This document shows positions 1-12,854 of a stretch of 64,000 bases of DNA, piece after piece. Positions within the stretch are counted from its first letter, which is position 1, and each line of letters starts with the position of its first letter. Source of the DNA: Rhipicephalus microplus (lineage: Eukaryota > Arthropoda > Arachnida > Ixodida > Ixodidae). The position numbers and the translations under genes are program-made. The stretch is from the NCBI RefSeq assembly GCF_043290135.1, contig NC_134700.1:77058000-77121999 (forward strand), read 5' to 3'. Under the pieces are notes generated by a model, which was not told the DNA's origin, made no database searches, and worked only from the letters and a program-made list of their open reading frames with translations.

Positions 1-656
1 GACGTCGTAAACCAGCTCCCCCGTGTGCGTGTGCTTGTGCACATGCGTCGCTACGCTTCGATGCGCGCCCTCGCCATCAAATTTGCGCTGCGCAGAGCTT
101 GGCAAGCGTTTGCGTGGCCGCGCTCACCGCGATACCTGTTAAAGTCTGCGAGGAGTACGAATGCACTTAAATTTCGATGTACACACAAATTCACGAGTTA
201 AGCAGTACGCGCGGGTGTTGAGCGCCAGCTTCCCGTAGTCTTAGGGTGCATCGATGCGCGTGCGCCGACTCAAAGTGCTGCCACCTATTGTAGCAGTTGA
301 CAGCTCACCTGGCTCACTAGATTCGCTTTTTGGCGCCAACATCGTCTTCCACAAGGTGTAGTGCTCACGTGCGCGAACTGCTGCTGCATTCAGGCGGGCT
401 ATTTTCGGCGTGCTATGTCGGGATATTGCGTCCCCGGGTTCGCAACCATTCCTGATATGGCTGGAGAAATTGCTGGAGGAACCCAAAAAGAAGGCTTCTG
501 TTGCTGGTGCGCATCAAGCGTGACAAGTGGATGCCGACCAGCTACTTAAATATCGGCAGCGTAAGTGGCGCATACTGGTCCAGTACTACGCCTATTGCAA
601 GCTGTCGTAATTTAAAGACGATAGTCTTTCTTGGGGACCTTCGGCGCAAGGATATC
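1..656. other. No recognisable gene
   Basis: The stretch before the first microsatellite holds only short open frames without recognisable domains, on either strand. No splice-bounded exon, tRNA or transposon end could be supported. Confidence 0.4.
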
Positions 657-685
657 GGTCTGTCAGTCAGTCAGTCAGTCAGTCA

Positions 686-759
<74 letters not shown>
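657..759. repeat. (GTCA)n/(GTCT)n microsatellite
   Basis: A tetranucleotide tract that starts as GTCA units and changes to GTCT units after about six repeats. The change from one unit to a one-base variant suggests replication slippage after a point mutation. Open frames reading serine, valine, cysteine and leucine repeats here are products of the repeat and not genes. Confidence 0.95.
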
Positions 760-1133
760 ATATTTGTCTGTTTGTCCACCCTTAACGGTACCCTTAACGG
801 CCGACCCCATCCACTGCGCCCACCATAATTGCTCATGGTTCAGTGGTTATACTTGTGCAATTCTCAACAAACAGCAATTATTGCGCATATCTCAGGCTCC
901 ATAACAACACGTCAATATTATGTATGTGTATTTTTTACTGTGTCTGTCTCTCTGTATATTTGTCTGTTTGTCCACCCTTAACGGTACCCTTAACGGCCGA
1001 CCCCATCCACTGCGCCCACCATAATTGCTCATGGTTCAGTGGTCATACTTGTGCAATTCTCAACAAACAGCAATTATTGCGCATATCTCAGGCGCCATAA
1101 CAACACGTCAATATTATGTATGTGTATTTTTCA
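757..1133. repeat. Tandem duplication, period 196 bp
   Basis: Two nearly identical copies (about 757-938 and 953-1133) begin with TGTATATTTGTCTGTTTG and end near TATGTATGTGTATTTTT. They differ by only a few substitutions, so the duplication is recent. Each copy starts at the edge of a TGTC tract, and a short TGTCTGTCTCTC remnant separates them. This suggests that unequal exchange between TGTC tracts made the duplication. There is no coding content. Confidence 0.9.
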
Positions 1134-1973
1134 CTAGAAAAGCCATAAATAAGTAATTTTAAGGATCGTATAGCGTTTATCACGCTGCGCTGACCATGAA
1201 ACGCTTGCACGAAAATGCAAATGTTTCCAGCGCTTTGCTAAGAAGACACGGTGGTGGCACCTACCCGTCGCCTTGCGTTCTACACCTTATCACCTCAGAG
1301 ATGGGCGCGCACGCCGCGCGCTTAGTTTTCAGGATAACTGCCTGACAGCGCTCATGTCTCACATGTCTCACATTTGACGTGACTTTATGTGCTCGTTCAC
1401 CTCCGCTGCACGCTCGAGGCACTAACGCAGCGCCTCCAGAATACCATTCACAAATTTTCTCGCGCAGAACATCAAATAACGTTTTGTTCATTCTCTCCAG
1501 ACGCAAAATTTCGACGACATTTTTAGTGTAAGAGATACGGGGCCAATTTTGTGTCTCTCTCTTTTTCTGTGTGTAGTTTGCTATATGCCCTTCAGTGGTG
1601 GTATGTTCTATGTGCATTATTAAGAATTTAAGCAAGAAGAAGTGTGCGCTGCTTTTTCTTTTTATTTAAAAGTCAAATGCGTTGAAGGCAAATGTCTTAA
1701 AATCAAAAAGCGCGAGCACGTTCATGGGTAGATGTTCAGCCGCATGAAATTATTCGTAGCGCCGGTTATAGGGACAAAGACGAAACAATTCCGACATAGT
1801 ACAACGCTGGGTTGTGTCGAATGTGTCTTTTGTCTTTATGCTTAGCCTACGCTACCATCTATTAGGATGCTACACAAACACGACCAAATCACCAGCCTCA
1901 TCGGCATCGTTTCTGTATCAATGTTCCACTGGGTTGCATATTAATAAATTCGAATAAGTTGTCAATTAGTGTA

Positions 1974-1976
<3 letters not shown>
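1134..1976. other. Unassigned region
   Basis: The only open frame of note is a 124-codon minus-strand frame (1261-1635). It has mixed composition and no motif I recognise. It could be part of a dispersed repeat, because its sequence is unlike a tick coding exon in codon use. No function is assigned. Confidence 0.3.
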
Positions 1977-2062
<86 letters not shown>

Positions 2063-2088
2063 ATGCGCGCGTGCGTGCGTGCGTGCAG
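1977..2088. repeat. (GT)n microsatellite with GTGC end
   Basis: About 84 bp of uninterrupted GT repeat is followed by a short GTGC run (to about 2088). The histidine-threonine frames on the minus strand are artefacts of the repeat. Confidence 0.95.
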
Positions 2089-2615
2089 CGTTTAACACGT
2101 AGTAGTTTTCGGTACCTGTTATTCTGACATTTTGTCATTCGGCGTCCCATTAATTTAGTAAATGAAAAACTAGTTCTTAAGGGCAAATCGAGACTCTTGT
2201 TCAAGTAATTGACCTGATAGTTTCGTTATAGGTCCTCCTTATTGGCTCTATCGCTGTCTTATGTTGTCATATTCGTGTCAGACCGACCTGATTTATTTAT
2301 TCATCTAAATATTCTGCAGGCTCACTTCGAAACCCATAGCTTCGAACAGAACCACGTGGATGGGTAGAGTAAGTGAAACAAAATGCTACACGAATGGTGT
2401 TGCCATTCAAAGGTATGATGCCACACAACCCTGGTATTCGTTACAGTATTACTTATTGCCTCATTATATGTATTTCAAAAAGTGGCGTCCATAAGCAATT
2501 CGCACACACGCGTTTGTCAATTTGCTGGTGCACTTTCCGTGATTATTCAAATGGCTACTATAAATATGCATACGTAATCTGCATTCCCTCTACTTTTCTG
2601 CTTTCGGGGTTTCGT
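2089..2615. other. Unassigned region before the P-like relic
   Basis: AT-rich sequence without a recognised domain. A THAP zinc-finger exon would be expected upstream of the P-like transposase at 2.6 kb, but I could not find its C2CH pattern here. The relic is therefore probably 5' truncated or its first exon has decayed. Confidence 0.3.
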
Positions 2616-3856
2616 GAACAATGAGGGCCACCAAGTTTACTATGCGCACATGTGTCTACTTTGTCGAGTGATGACGCAGCCCCTCAGGAATCATCCCCAG
2701 AAATGGTGGACACCCTTCCTTTATCTACGGAAGGATACCCAGCTTTCCACAGTTCGCCAGACACGATGTCTACTGAGAGATGGGAGGGGGGTAAAAAAGG
2801 CAGCCCAGCTAACCGGCAATTTTCTTCCATTTCGGGCGATGTTCCCCTTGAGGAAAGTACGTTGTTTAGTGCTACCGATTCATTAGATTTTCAGCCATGA
2901 GAGCTTAGAAATGAGATTAGAGATCGTACAGCAGCTTGCAGTAAGCTAAAAAAAAGTCACGACAAGCGTAAAAGTAATATTTAAAATCTACGCCAGCACC
3001 TTCGTAAAATTCAGGAGACAACAAATTTCTCACGTAACAGTATGTTTTTATATGAGGATCAAATTCGCGCTCTTTCCCGGTAGAAAAATTATGGCAATTT
3101 GTGGTCAGAGCACACAGTCAAGCAACGTCTGCGAATTAAATTTGCTTGTGGAATCACCGGGTATGAAGCACTCCGAAAAATGGGCTACCCTCTACCATCA
3201 AGCAGGAATTCCGCAAGAAGTGTGGTTCTTAGGAGAGGAAAAAATAAACGTGAGCCCCGTAACTATCTGCATCATAGTGTGACACCTGAACAGTGGCTCA
3301 CAAGGAATGGGGGTAAGCAGGGATTAAAAAGGATAGGAAGGAATGAAATGAATAGGGATAGAGATAGGGGCAGGGACAGAAAGACCGACATACACAAGTA
3401 AGGAGAATATAGGAAAGATTGGCACAGTCGAAGGAGTCCGAGGACGGAGCACCACTCAGCGAGAGCTTCACGCCGTCAGGTGATGGCGGAGAGCGAGCTA
3501 GTCGGCCAGAGCTGCGCTGTCATCGGAGATTGCGGGGGCACAACTGGTCGGCACGAAATCCAGTGAGAGAGTCTTTAGCTGGAAGAATTCGAGGCGTGAA
3601 GTTTCTGACAGGTACTCGGCATGAAGTCATTGACGTAATGAGGTGCAACGCCGAAGGAGTGGAGGACGTGGTGAAATACTGCATTCTCTTCTTGGACCAA
3701 ATCAAAATAACTCGCGCATTTGAACTCGATCATGACGAAGACGTGCCTCTAGGAGGAACGACACTGCCTGCAAAGCCTGATGAGCCAGCGAACCATTCTT
3801 TAGTGTTTATCTTGGAGGGGGTCAACCAGAGGTTGGCTCCGTCCAACTTACTTATC

Positions 3857-3891
3857 TTGGACAGAGTCAACCAGAGGTTGACTCTGTCCAA
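3857..3891. other. Perfect 16-bp hairpin in the P-like relic
   Basis: Arms 3857-3872 (TTGGACAGAGTCAACC) and 3876-3891 pair perfectly around a 3-base AGA loop. A related but imperfect copy lies just upstream (about 3815-3844, GGTCAACCAGAGGTTGG). It lies in the transposase reading frame where GVNQR is repeated, so it is an inserted or templated duplication and not a normal part of the gene. Confidence 0.85.
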
Positions 3892-3900
3892 AATAAGCAA

Positions 3901-4082
3901 GTGGTAGCCTATGAATTCAGTGGTAGGCATGTAGACGGATCTGTACTGAAATATTATGTCCTGAAAGTAGTTCAGATATGCAGGCAGACTTGTGGTAGCC
4001 TATGCATTCAGTGGTAGGCATGTCGACAGATCTGTACTGAAATCTAATGCCCTGAAAATAGTTGAGATATGCAGGTAGACTT
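3901..4082. repeat. 91-bp tandem duplication inside the transposase relic
   Basis: Copy 1 (3901-3991) and copy 2 (3992-4082) both begin GTGGTAGCCTATG and encode the same block (VVAYxFSGRHVD then SVLK). They differ by about ten substitutions, so the duplication is older than the neighbouring SINE insertion would suggest, or occurred early in the decay of the gene. Confidence 0.85.
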
Positions 4083-4278
4083 CTCTAAGAGTCCGTGTGA
4101 TCGCGTGTGACATAGGTGCAGCAAAGCGTGCCATGTGGCCAAAATTTGGCTTTTTTAACCACCATCATTCGGAAACTTCCCGCTGAATAACCCACCCTAC
4201 TTTATAGGGTGAGGAGCTTTTTTTATATATCGACCCAGCACATGTCCTTAAAAACCTGAAAGGAGAGCTTCTAAATTC

Positions 4279-4549
4279 TAAAGTGTTCAGACTGCCCCGC
4301 CGTGGTGGTCTAGTGGCTAAGGTACTCGGCTGCTGACTCGCAGGTTGCGGGATCAAATCCCGGCTGCAGCGGCTGCGTTTCCGATGGAGGCGGAAACGTT
4401 GTAGGCCCGTGTGCTCAGATTTGGGCGCACGTTAAAGAACCCCAGGTGGTCGAAATTTCCGGAGCTCTCCGCTACCGCATCTCTCATAATCATATGGTGG
4501 TTTTGGGACGTGAAACCCCACATATCAATCAATTAAAGTGTTCAGACTG
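4279..4549 (+). mobile_element. Ruka-type tRNA-derived SINE with 16-bp target duplication
   Basis: SINE body 4295-4533. The head carries box A like TAGTGGCTAAGGTACTCGG and a box B position reading GGGATCAAATCCC. The body and an ATCAATCAATT tail follow. It is flanked by direct repeats TAAAGTGTTCAGACTG at 4279-4294 and 4534-4549, the mark of LINE-type target-primed insertion. It interrupts the P-like transposase frame between codons for KVFRL and SNATVNK. Box B differs from the consensus GGTTCGAATCC of other copies in this window, so pol III activity is doubtful. Confidence 0.95.
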
Positions 4550-5600
4550 AGTAATGCTACAGTAAACAAGCATAGACAAGCCTACTCCAAAGCGAATTTG
4601 AAGCGTGTACAAGCCGTCTTGGATTACGACGCTGTCCATGAACTAAGGTAGAACAAAACGTATCAGAAGTCCACATTAATTATCGCAACTTCACTAAGAT
4701 GAAAGTTGGAGTAGCTGTGCAGCTCTTCCGTGAAGCCCCACCAGCTATTCGCTTCTTTATAAAACAAGGAGTGATCTAGCCAGAGGCTGAAAGAACGGCA
4801 TGATTTACGGACTTGATTTTCAGGTGGTAGGGTCTTACGTCTTCGCGTCATCCCAAAATGGAGCTGAACCGCAGAAACAGCAAATACCATGCGGCTTTGG
4901 ACACTCAGCAGACACCATCAGAGAACTCGAAATTGGCACTGGCTACCAGTGGAATCCATCGCAAGCGGGCATTCTAATTGCCACAACAGCAGTTCTTCGT
5001 CTTCAGGAAGGGCTTTTTGGAAGTGAATTATATTAGTTCCTACTCACGGGCCGACTACTGCGAGACTCTGTGGAAAACCTCTTTTTTGTGGTCCGGCTCA
5101 TGAAACCAGTGCCCACTGCGTATGACTTGAAATGTGCACTCAGACTCAGTGTCAGCCAATTTTTTCAACACCCAAGATCATCAAGCTAGGAACTTGACGA
5201 CCGTGAATACCTAGTTCACCTGCTTGAACAAAGCAAAAATAAATGTGCCGGAAACGAAGTTGATGTAATTATTGACTCCGAAATTCTACTCATTAAAGAG
5301 CTCACGCACACCGAATGTCACATCTTGTTTTATCTTGGGGGCTTCTTGTTGAAAGGTATTTTGAAGTTCGTAAGTTGTGCGCTATGCAAGGCTGCTGACT
5401 TTGGTAACCCAGATGACCAGTAGGCTTCCCTGACTGCACTCGAAGAATACGTCAGGGAGGGGCAAAACTTCGTCTTTCAATGCAATGATGTCATGAAAAC
5501 TTTTAAGAAAGACGAAGAGTATTTTAGTGCCGTTAATTTATGGCGCAATGGCAACTTTTTCCGTATTCGTTTTCTTACAGCATATCTCGAAAAAACAGGC

Positions 5601-7852
5601 TAACTTTTTTTGAAAAGATGCATTACCCACAAGAAACGAATACACGAATTGCTGTTTTCTGCATATCCTAGAGAGGCTACCAATTCATCTTCAACAAATT
5701 TCAAGTGTTCATGCCAATGGCCATGAAAGCAAGACTTATGCAGGGGTCAGCCTTCCGTAACAAGGCTGGAATGTGGAGTTAGCGGATTTGTCTGGATCTA
5801 TGTTCACTTGTCATCACCATTTTTTATGATCTCTGGAGATATATTTAACATTCGTGGTGACAATCTTTCTATTGCAATTTTCATTTAAAAGAAACAGTGA
5901 CAGCATGTCAATGTTTGTAAACGATAAGTATAGTTGTTTGTTTGCTTGCATAATGAATTTGCGCTCGTTCAAAAACACAAATTGATTATTGTTCGACGAA
6001 CAGGTTTCATCACTTTCGCTGCCAAGTTCCATTTGGTTTTGTTGCCCTTTTTAACCGCAAGAAGTCTTCTGAAAATATCTTGAACACATGTCATTTTTGC
6101 GAAACACACGTGGACCAGAAAGAAATAGGCACCACAGGATCAAACTCACAACTCACCCAATCGTCAACATCGTTGATTTAAAATGTATTTGCATTCAGGT
6201 AAAATGGAAATTTATGGTCCCACTTTTTTTATTTTTCAATACATGCGCCCGTGGAAAGCGTTAAGCCACCGGGTCTGTTCCCACGAGAGCCAAACCAGTA
6301 TGCAGCGGGAGCGGTAATGGCGGCCGCCGTAGCAGGCGACGTAGATGTCTTCACTCTGAGCGGAGGAGCGAGCATGGAGGCACTGTAGTAGTCTACTCGC
6401 TCAGCGTCGCCGCGTGATTGACAACCGGAGGAGAGCGTCCGCCCAGGCACTGAAGAAATAGAGGAGGTGCTAACGAGGGGCATACGTTATATGTCCCGAC
6501 CACAACGGTGTGGAATTTGGGACACCGCATAAAAATTTAGAACAGTTCCGCAAAATCTGGGACGGTTGATAACCTAACACTCTTAGAAATATAGCTTATA
6601 AACACTCAATAAACACATGTATTTAATAGTTTCCAGCGTACTTTACTACCTTCGCAGCCTAGCTTTACTAGCGAGTAGCTAGCAAAGCTTGTAAATTGTG
6701 CCGTTACAACCAGGGAAGCTCTTTTAGCGTTTTTAACTTAGTAACTACTAATCCACGTGTACTGCCAAATCTCTCATAGATACCGCGGTATTTTTTGCCG
6801 TAAAAGTAACACTCTTAAGAAGAACTTAGGCAAAGTAGAATTTATTGACTACCTTGGATTATAAGTTTCGTTCTACTTGATAACACACATATAAACAAAC
6901 AGAAAAGTACACTATGATATGTAGCAAACATCATTTATTCTTCTTAATTCTTTGTCTGCTAACCACAGTACACGCTGTGCCATTTCAAAGTAGGGGCATA
7001 AATTGCTTTCATGCTGCTGCTAGAGTGAAAAAGGCTAAAAATTATTTGCGTGCGTTTGCGTGCTTGTTCTCGTTTGTGATCTCTTCATATGAGTTCACAT
7101 ATTTGCTGATATATCATGTCAGAGGATGCATTTACTTCATATGATCATATGTACTTCATATATATTGTCATATGAGCATGATCATATATACACGATCATA
7201 TGAGTATGCAATTGTTTTTCTATGCACACTCACCATGGTTAATAAATAAGTAGTTAACAGCCATTATTCAATGTATGAGGGCAATGCCAATTCGTTTTAT
7301 CGCGTACTTTTGTAATAGAATCATCTTATTACAGCAAGCACATCCACATACAACAAAGTAGGCGTAAACGTCTGTTTTACTTATCGTTGCCCACTAGAGT
7401 TGATACATTTACTAAGCTGCTAGTTTGGTTACTAACAATTTAGTAATAAACTAACCTTTCGAGTCAGCACAATGCACTAACTAAACAGGCAGTAAATTTT
7501 GCTGACCTGAATTTGCTACCTTCACTTACCGAGACGCCAGTGCTTTTTTCTGACAAGTGAACAGTTAGTATTTAGTAGGTGATAATACCGACCTTATCTT
7601 CAAGAGTGTAGTTCTGGCCATTCCTAAGTAGATATAAACTTTGTCACCTGTGGCACATAACCACCCGCAGGTATACGCGACGGGGTTGTGGCGTTACTCG
7701 TGTCATGACGAGCAAGTCGTTTTTGTCGAACCATTTTACAATCCCAAATCAGTTTTAGTTTACTCCAAGGTATTGGCGCACCTTGTTGAAAAGTAACTGC
7801 ACCATTTTTGTAGTGTAGATGATTTCTTTACTCATCGGCATCCCACGTGTTC
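5601..7852. other. AT-rich stretch without a recognised gene
   Basis: About 2.2 kb with no domain I can name. Small frames at 5814-6032 (minus), 6229-6483 (minus) and 6914-7144 (plus, with a hydrophobic start) have no supporting motifs or splice context. A cluster of TCATATGA palindromes lies at about 7087-7206. Confidence 0.35.
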
Positions 7853-8119
7853 TATTGTACATATCTACCCCGCCGCGGTGGTCTAGTGGCTAAGGTACTC
7901 GGCTGCTGACCCGCAGGGCGCGTGTTCGAATCCCGGCTGCGGCGGCTGCATTTCCGATGGAGGCGGAAATGTTGTAGGCCCGTGTGCTCAGATTTGGGTG
8001 CACGTTAAAGAACCCCAGGTGGTCTAAATTTCCGGAGCCCTCCACTACGGCGTCTCTCATAATCATATAGTGGTTTTGGGACGTTAAACCCCACATATCA
8101 ATCATTATTGTACATATCT
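7853..8119 (+). mobile_element. Ruka-type SINE with 14-bp target duplication
   Basis: SINE body 7867-8105. It has a well-preserved box A (TAGTGGCTAAGGTACTCGG) and box B (GTGTTCGAATCCC), a conserved body (GTGCACGTTAAAGAACCCC) and an ATCAATCAT tail. Direct repeats TATTGTACATATCT flank it at 7853-7866 and 8106-8119. Downstream sequence is the degenerate YADD region of a LINE reverse transcriptase, so the SINE landed in or beside the catalytic motif of an already dead LINE. Confidence 0.95.
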
Positions 8120-10165
8120 GGATAATGTCGCAATGCGTATTAAGTCATGTGATCTCGCAATGTGTGAGCGCCATGTCCAGCTATATTTCAACAAAGTGTT
8201 CAGGTGGGCCAATGAAAATGAATTCAAGCTAACTCAACAGAAGAGCACATGTGTACTTTTTTCTAGAAAGACAGACCTCAACCCAAACCCTGAAATAGAC
8301 TTGCATGATCTGTAGCTAAAAAAATAAATTGATAGGCCTCATCCTGGACTCTAAACAAATCTTTATGTCACGCTTAAAATACAATAAATGCGATGAACAT
8401 TTAAAGGTCTTTTCAAGCACTACATGGGGAGTGACAGAAAATGTCTCATTAATCTGTATAAAAGCCGCATATGCACGAATATGGATTAAGGAGCGACAGT
8501 CTACTAGTCTACAACATCAAGTGCTTTGAAAACGCTTGACCCGGTTCACCATTTCGGAATGCGTCTTCGTAGGGATGCTTTTCTCACTAGCGCTGTCGAA
8601 AGCTTGTGCGTCACATCTAACGAGTGGCCGCTACAGCTACAAAGATCTTACATGTCGTTTCTATTTCATCTCAAAATTAACCAAGACAAGGAACACCCCT
8701 CTCACTCCACAGTCACAAATCTGTTCTGTAGTGTGCTGTTTTGAAACCATCCTTCGTTTCCACAACCCTGTACGCTTTGTGTGAGGGGTCCATACGAGGA
8801 AAGGGGTGTGTCACTAGAGCACAATTTGATGGCTCCCACGCACACCTGCCATCGTTGCAATGGCAGACTCCTAGATTGCGATGTGTATTACAGGTTTCAA
8901 ATCTCGCACCCCCTGCCCATACTTGGACACACTTCCTGGAACTAGAACATAAATACACATGTCCCGAGTACTTTAGAGATACCTATAGTCTAACACTTCT
9001 GTTTTTACGCTGCGTTCAGTACATCCTTTTTGCTTACCGGCGTCTTGCATTCCCAGACGAGCATCTTCACAGCGAAAGCTTATGAGATACTCGCGGCCGT
9101 TAAACACATTGAACGACTAAAGCTACAAAAGGCTATAACGTACACTGATTCCCTAAGCGTCGTAAAAGCTCAGAAAATACCTAAAATGTAAGACACTGAA
9201 AACCCATCTGTGTCTTTCTTTACTCCCTCTTATGCGTAATCCACGCTCACGAACAGCATGTCGTAGTCTGCTGGGTGCCAGGGCACCACGAGATCAAAGA
9301 CAATCTGATGGCGGACAGCTGTCTGCATCCGTCTACGAAAGCACTGTCAATGCATGCATATCTATTTCTGTGCTTGACCTAAAACCATTTCCTAGACGAA
9401 AGCTCAGAGTTTATTGGCAGGGCACTTTACATGAGCGCCCCTAAATAGAGGGCTCGTTATCAAGCCGTACCTTAGTATCTGGCCTCCAGTATTGTGATCA
9501 CGCCGCACACAACTAACAAAAACAAGGCTGCGAATAGTACAAACACGTACCACACATGCGCACCTTTTGTCCAGTGATAATCGACCCAGGTGTGAGAAAT
9601 GTGTAGAATGACTTAGCATGCTCCACATCCTGATTCAGTGCAATGAGTTGGACGATATTAGAAATAAGCACTTTACACTGCCCTACCTACTGCAGTTTTC
9701 ACAGAATCCCGTCATGTACATCGTTAGGGACCCGCTTTTCACTTATCGGTCACTTTCTGCTTTAAAAGATATACATTATTTCCTTCTCATATTACCAGTG
9801 AATTTGTAGCACGACTTCTGAGCAGAGGTCGTGGCTGTGGTGACAGCACCTACTTCGTGGCCTTTGGACTCAAGGGCATTTTTACGTTTCAATTGTTTTG
9901 TAACCACGACCACATGTTATTGATCTCCGCAGAACACGTCACACTCCTATGAATTTATTACTTATACGTCTTTCCCACCTTTAGGGAAGGAATATTAGGC
10001 CCTTGTAGAGCCACTTATCCCCACCAATGTTCACAACTACAAATACCACAATGTCATTGTAGATAGCTCATCATTGTTATCGTTACACCATCTTTTATGG
10101 CTTGCTCTGTCCTAGCATGGCGCTTGTGTCACTAAAATCCAGATATTCACATATCATCATCATCC
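8107..10165 (+). pseudogene. I-type LINE relic: RT end, RNase H and C-terminal knuckle
   Basis: Broken frames follow the 3' half of an RNase H-bearing non-LTR retrotransposon. A degenerate YADD-like motif at about 8110-8130 is followed by CDLAMCERHVQL and WANENEFKL, typical of the RT thumb side. After a linker, 9050-9180 reads IFTAKAYEILAAVKHIERLK and YTDSLSVVKAQ, matching the RNase H acidic blocks. 9610-9790 reads LHILIQCNELDD with a preceding CEKC, like the C-terminal zinc segment. The end near 10,140-10,165 carries CATATCATCATCATC, a triplet tail. There are many stops. The clade (I group) is inferred from the presence of RNase H. Confidence 0.65.
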
Positions 10166-10214
10166 AAGTTAAGGGGGTGATCATGACAGCATCAACACGT
10201 TGGCTGGTGGAATA

Positions 10215-10943
<729 letters not shown>

Positions 10944-12540
10944 TAAAGCACTTGCAGTCGGCGAAGAAATGTTTTGCATTTTAAAAATCTGGCTGTGGGT
11001 TGGAGGAGTAGGTGGGGGGGGGGCGCTAGTTAGTGCTCCGCTGGCTTCATCAGCACGCCGTGCGCGGTCCCGGAGCGCCTCTTGCGCCTCGTTTTCCTCG
11101 CTTGCGAGCAAGGCCTCCCACTTATCCGTCCTGTGCTCTTTGCGTGGGGCCTTGGTTTACCACCCAAGAAACACGGGCGAGGGTTGGTATTTTTCACACG
11201 TCGGTGAACTACATGTACACATTGACTGAGTGTTGCTTTGTTGAGATGACACACGTCCAGATATTAATCAAGGTCATCAAATGCATACTTTGCCGTTAAA
11301 ATCTGTCAATCGTCAGCCCTGCAGCACTGATGCGTTTGTCAGTACTCTTGTCTGCACTGCAGCGCTCGACTAACCATTTCGGTATTGGTGGTGACGCCTT
11401 GAATCGACAGCAGAGACTTTGCGGGATCCTAGTTATCTTCATATACAATTCATGTGCGTGAGCATAATACCTTTAAAAATATAGACGGTTCAAAACGGAT
11501 CAATTGTTTATGCCAGGTTGGAGAAGCCGTTGCAAGTTGTTTGCGCCTTGCTTCTTCGAAGACTAAAGATATGTGCAGATGTTCATCAGGCCCGCAAGGC
11601 ACTCCCACTAAAGGTGTGATATTGCTACTCTGTCCGTCTTTTAGCCAAGCGAAGCCCTGGCGCCTACCTCTCTCCTCCGCCCTGAAAATATAGGTGAATA
11701 TAGGTGTTTTTCACAAATAGTGAAGACCTTCAGAATGTGGGCTACCCCCCGCATTACTATTGGCTACGGGCCTGTACTTTGTTGACGACCTTTGCGTGGA
11801 AGGTTGCCTGCTTCTCATGCCGAGATAAGTACTCGTGGTGGCATTCATGTGACAATAAAATTTAATGTTAATCTCGCGTAAGTTTAGTTATTTTCTTCGT
11901 CAGCCCCGAACTTGCCATTTGAAGGCTACTCAGCATCGCAAGCTTTTTTGTGGGCGGTTCTTGGGGGTACTGCATCATTAGGATGTTGTGAATATAGGAC
12001 TTCACACCGTATTATCAGCCTCTGCTGTGGCATCAAAGCAGCGGCGCTATAACTGCGCGACAATCGGACTCAACAGGGGTGCGTTCAACCTCGCAGTAAC
12101 GTTGAAAAAGGCAGCAGGCGGCGTTTTCAAGGCGAAACTCTTCATCAGATGAGTTCGGTTCTGACTGTCACCTTAATGGATGTGTTTTTGAGCGCTCCCG
12201 ATCGACTGCGCAGATAAGTTGTTTTGCATGTTTTGAGCTTGTCTTTACAATTATAAGGCAGCACTTAAAATCCCTGTAGCACTTATTTTATTGTACGGCA
12301 TTTTCGGGGGTCAGTCATCAGGTATTTATTAGTTTGTGCGTGTGTGTGTGTTCAATTTTTTGTTTTTGTTGTTGTTGATTTTCCACCCCATGGGGGAGGT
12401 GCACGTACATTAAACACGCAAATGTTTGTAGCAGAGTTAGACTTTCTCTTTTTCGTTGGGCAGGGCTCGATTTTTGTGATTATCGAGTGAAACAAGTCAT
12501 AGGGACAATTGAAGTCGGAAAGGCATGGTTAAAAAGGGTG
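10944..12540. other. Unassigned region
   Basis: No domain recognised. 11,000-11,250 is GC-rich with overlapping short frames on both strands, none with splice support. 11,454-11,693 contains a short plus-strand frame of ordinary composition. I found no transposon termini. Confidence 0.3.
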
Positions 12541-12854
12541 TAGTGTTCAGGATGTAGGGTGGGTTTGAAACTGGACCCAAATGTAGAAGCGGAAGGAGAA
12601 GAGGCTGACGCGAAGTGTAGTCAACGTGAGGTTGAGGAAAAAATGGAGAAAATGATGGTTACCCAGAGTGACCTGCCGATGAGAATCACCGAGCTCGAAA
12701 CTGCGTTGGTGACAGAGCAAGAGAAAACGAGGGCTATGGGTAAAAGGCTGAAGTCCGCTGATTAAGCACTAGCCAAGGTGACCAGAGGAGCGGCCTACGG
12801 AGAAAACAGCAGAGAACCGGCAACCAGAACAGCGGCGAAGAAAGAGCAAACAAT

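Larger units (their letters stand above)
2616..5600 (+). pseudogene. P-element/THAP9-like transposase relic
   Basis: Broken frames read in order like a P-element superfamily transposase. 2652-2900 is an acidic, serine-rich linker. A charged coiled-coil-like stretch follows to about 3050. 3099-3200 reads WSEHTVKQRLRIKFACGITG and then GYEALRKMGYPLPSSR, the block typical of THAP9/P proteins. 3590-3810 reads EVIDVMR, YCILFLDQIKIT, GGTTLPAKPDEPANHSLVF. 4225-4650 reads DPAHVLKNLKGELLNS, then SNATVNKHRQAYSK after the SINE. 5060-5540 carries C-terminal blocks (SVENLFCVVRLMKPVPTAYD). Many stops and frameshifts, an inserted SINE and internal duplications show it is dead. The N-terminal THAP domain was not found. 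Assignment is by family motifs read by eye and would be settled by a protein profile search. Confidence 0.75.

Noticed and set aside
4295..4370. Functional tRNA gene
   Set aside because: The tRNA-like head is followed by a SINE body and tail and is flanked by target duplications; it cannot fold as a normal tRNA with intact acceptor stem.
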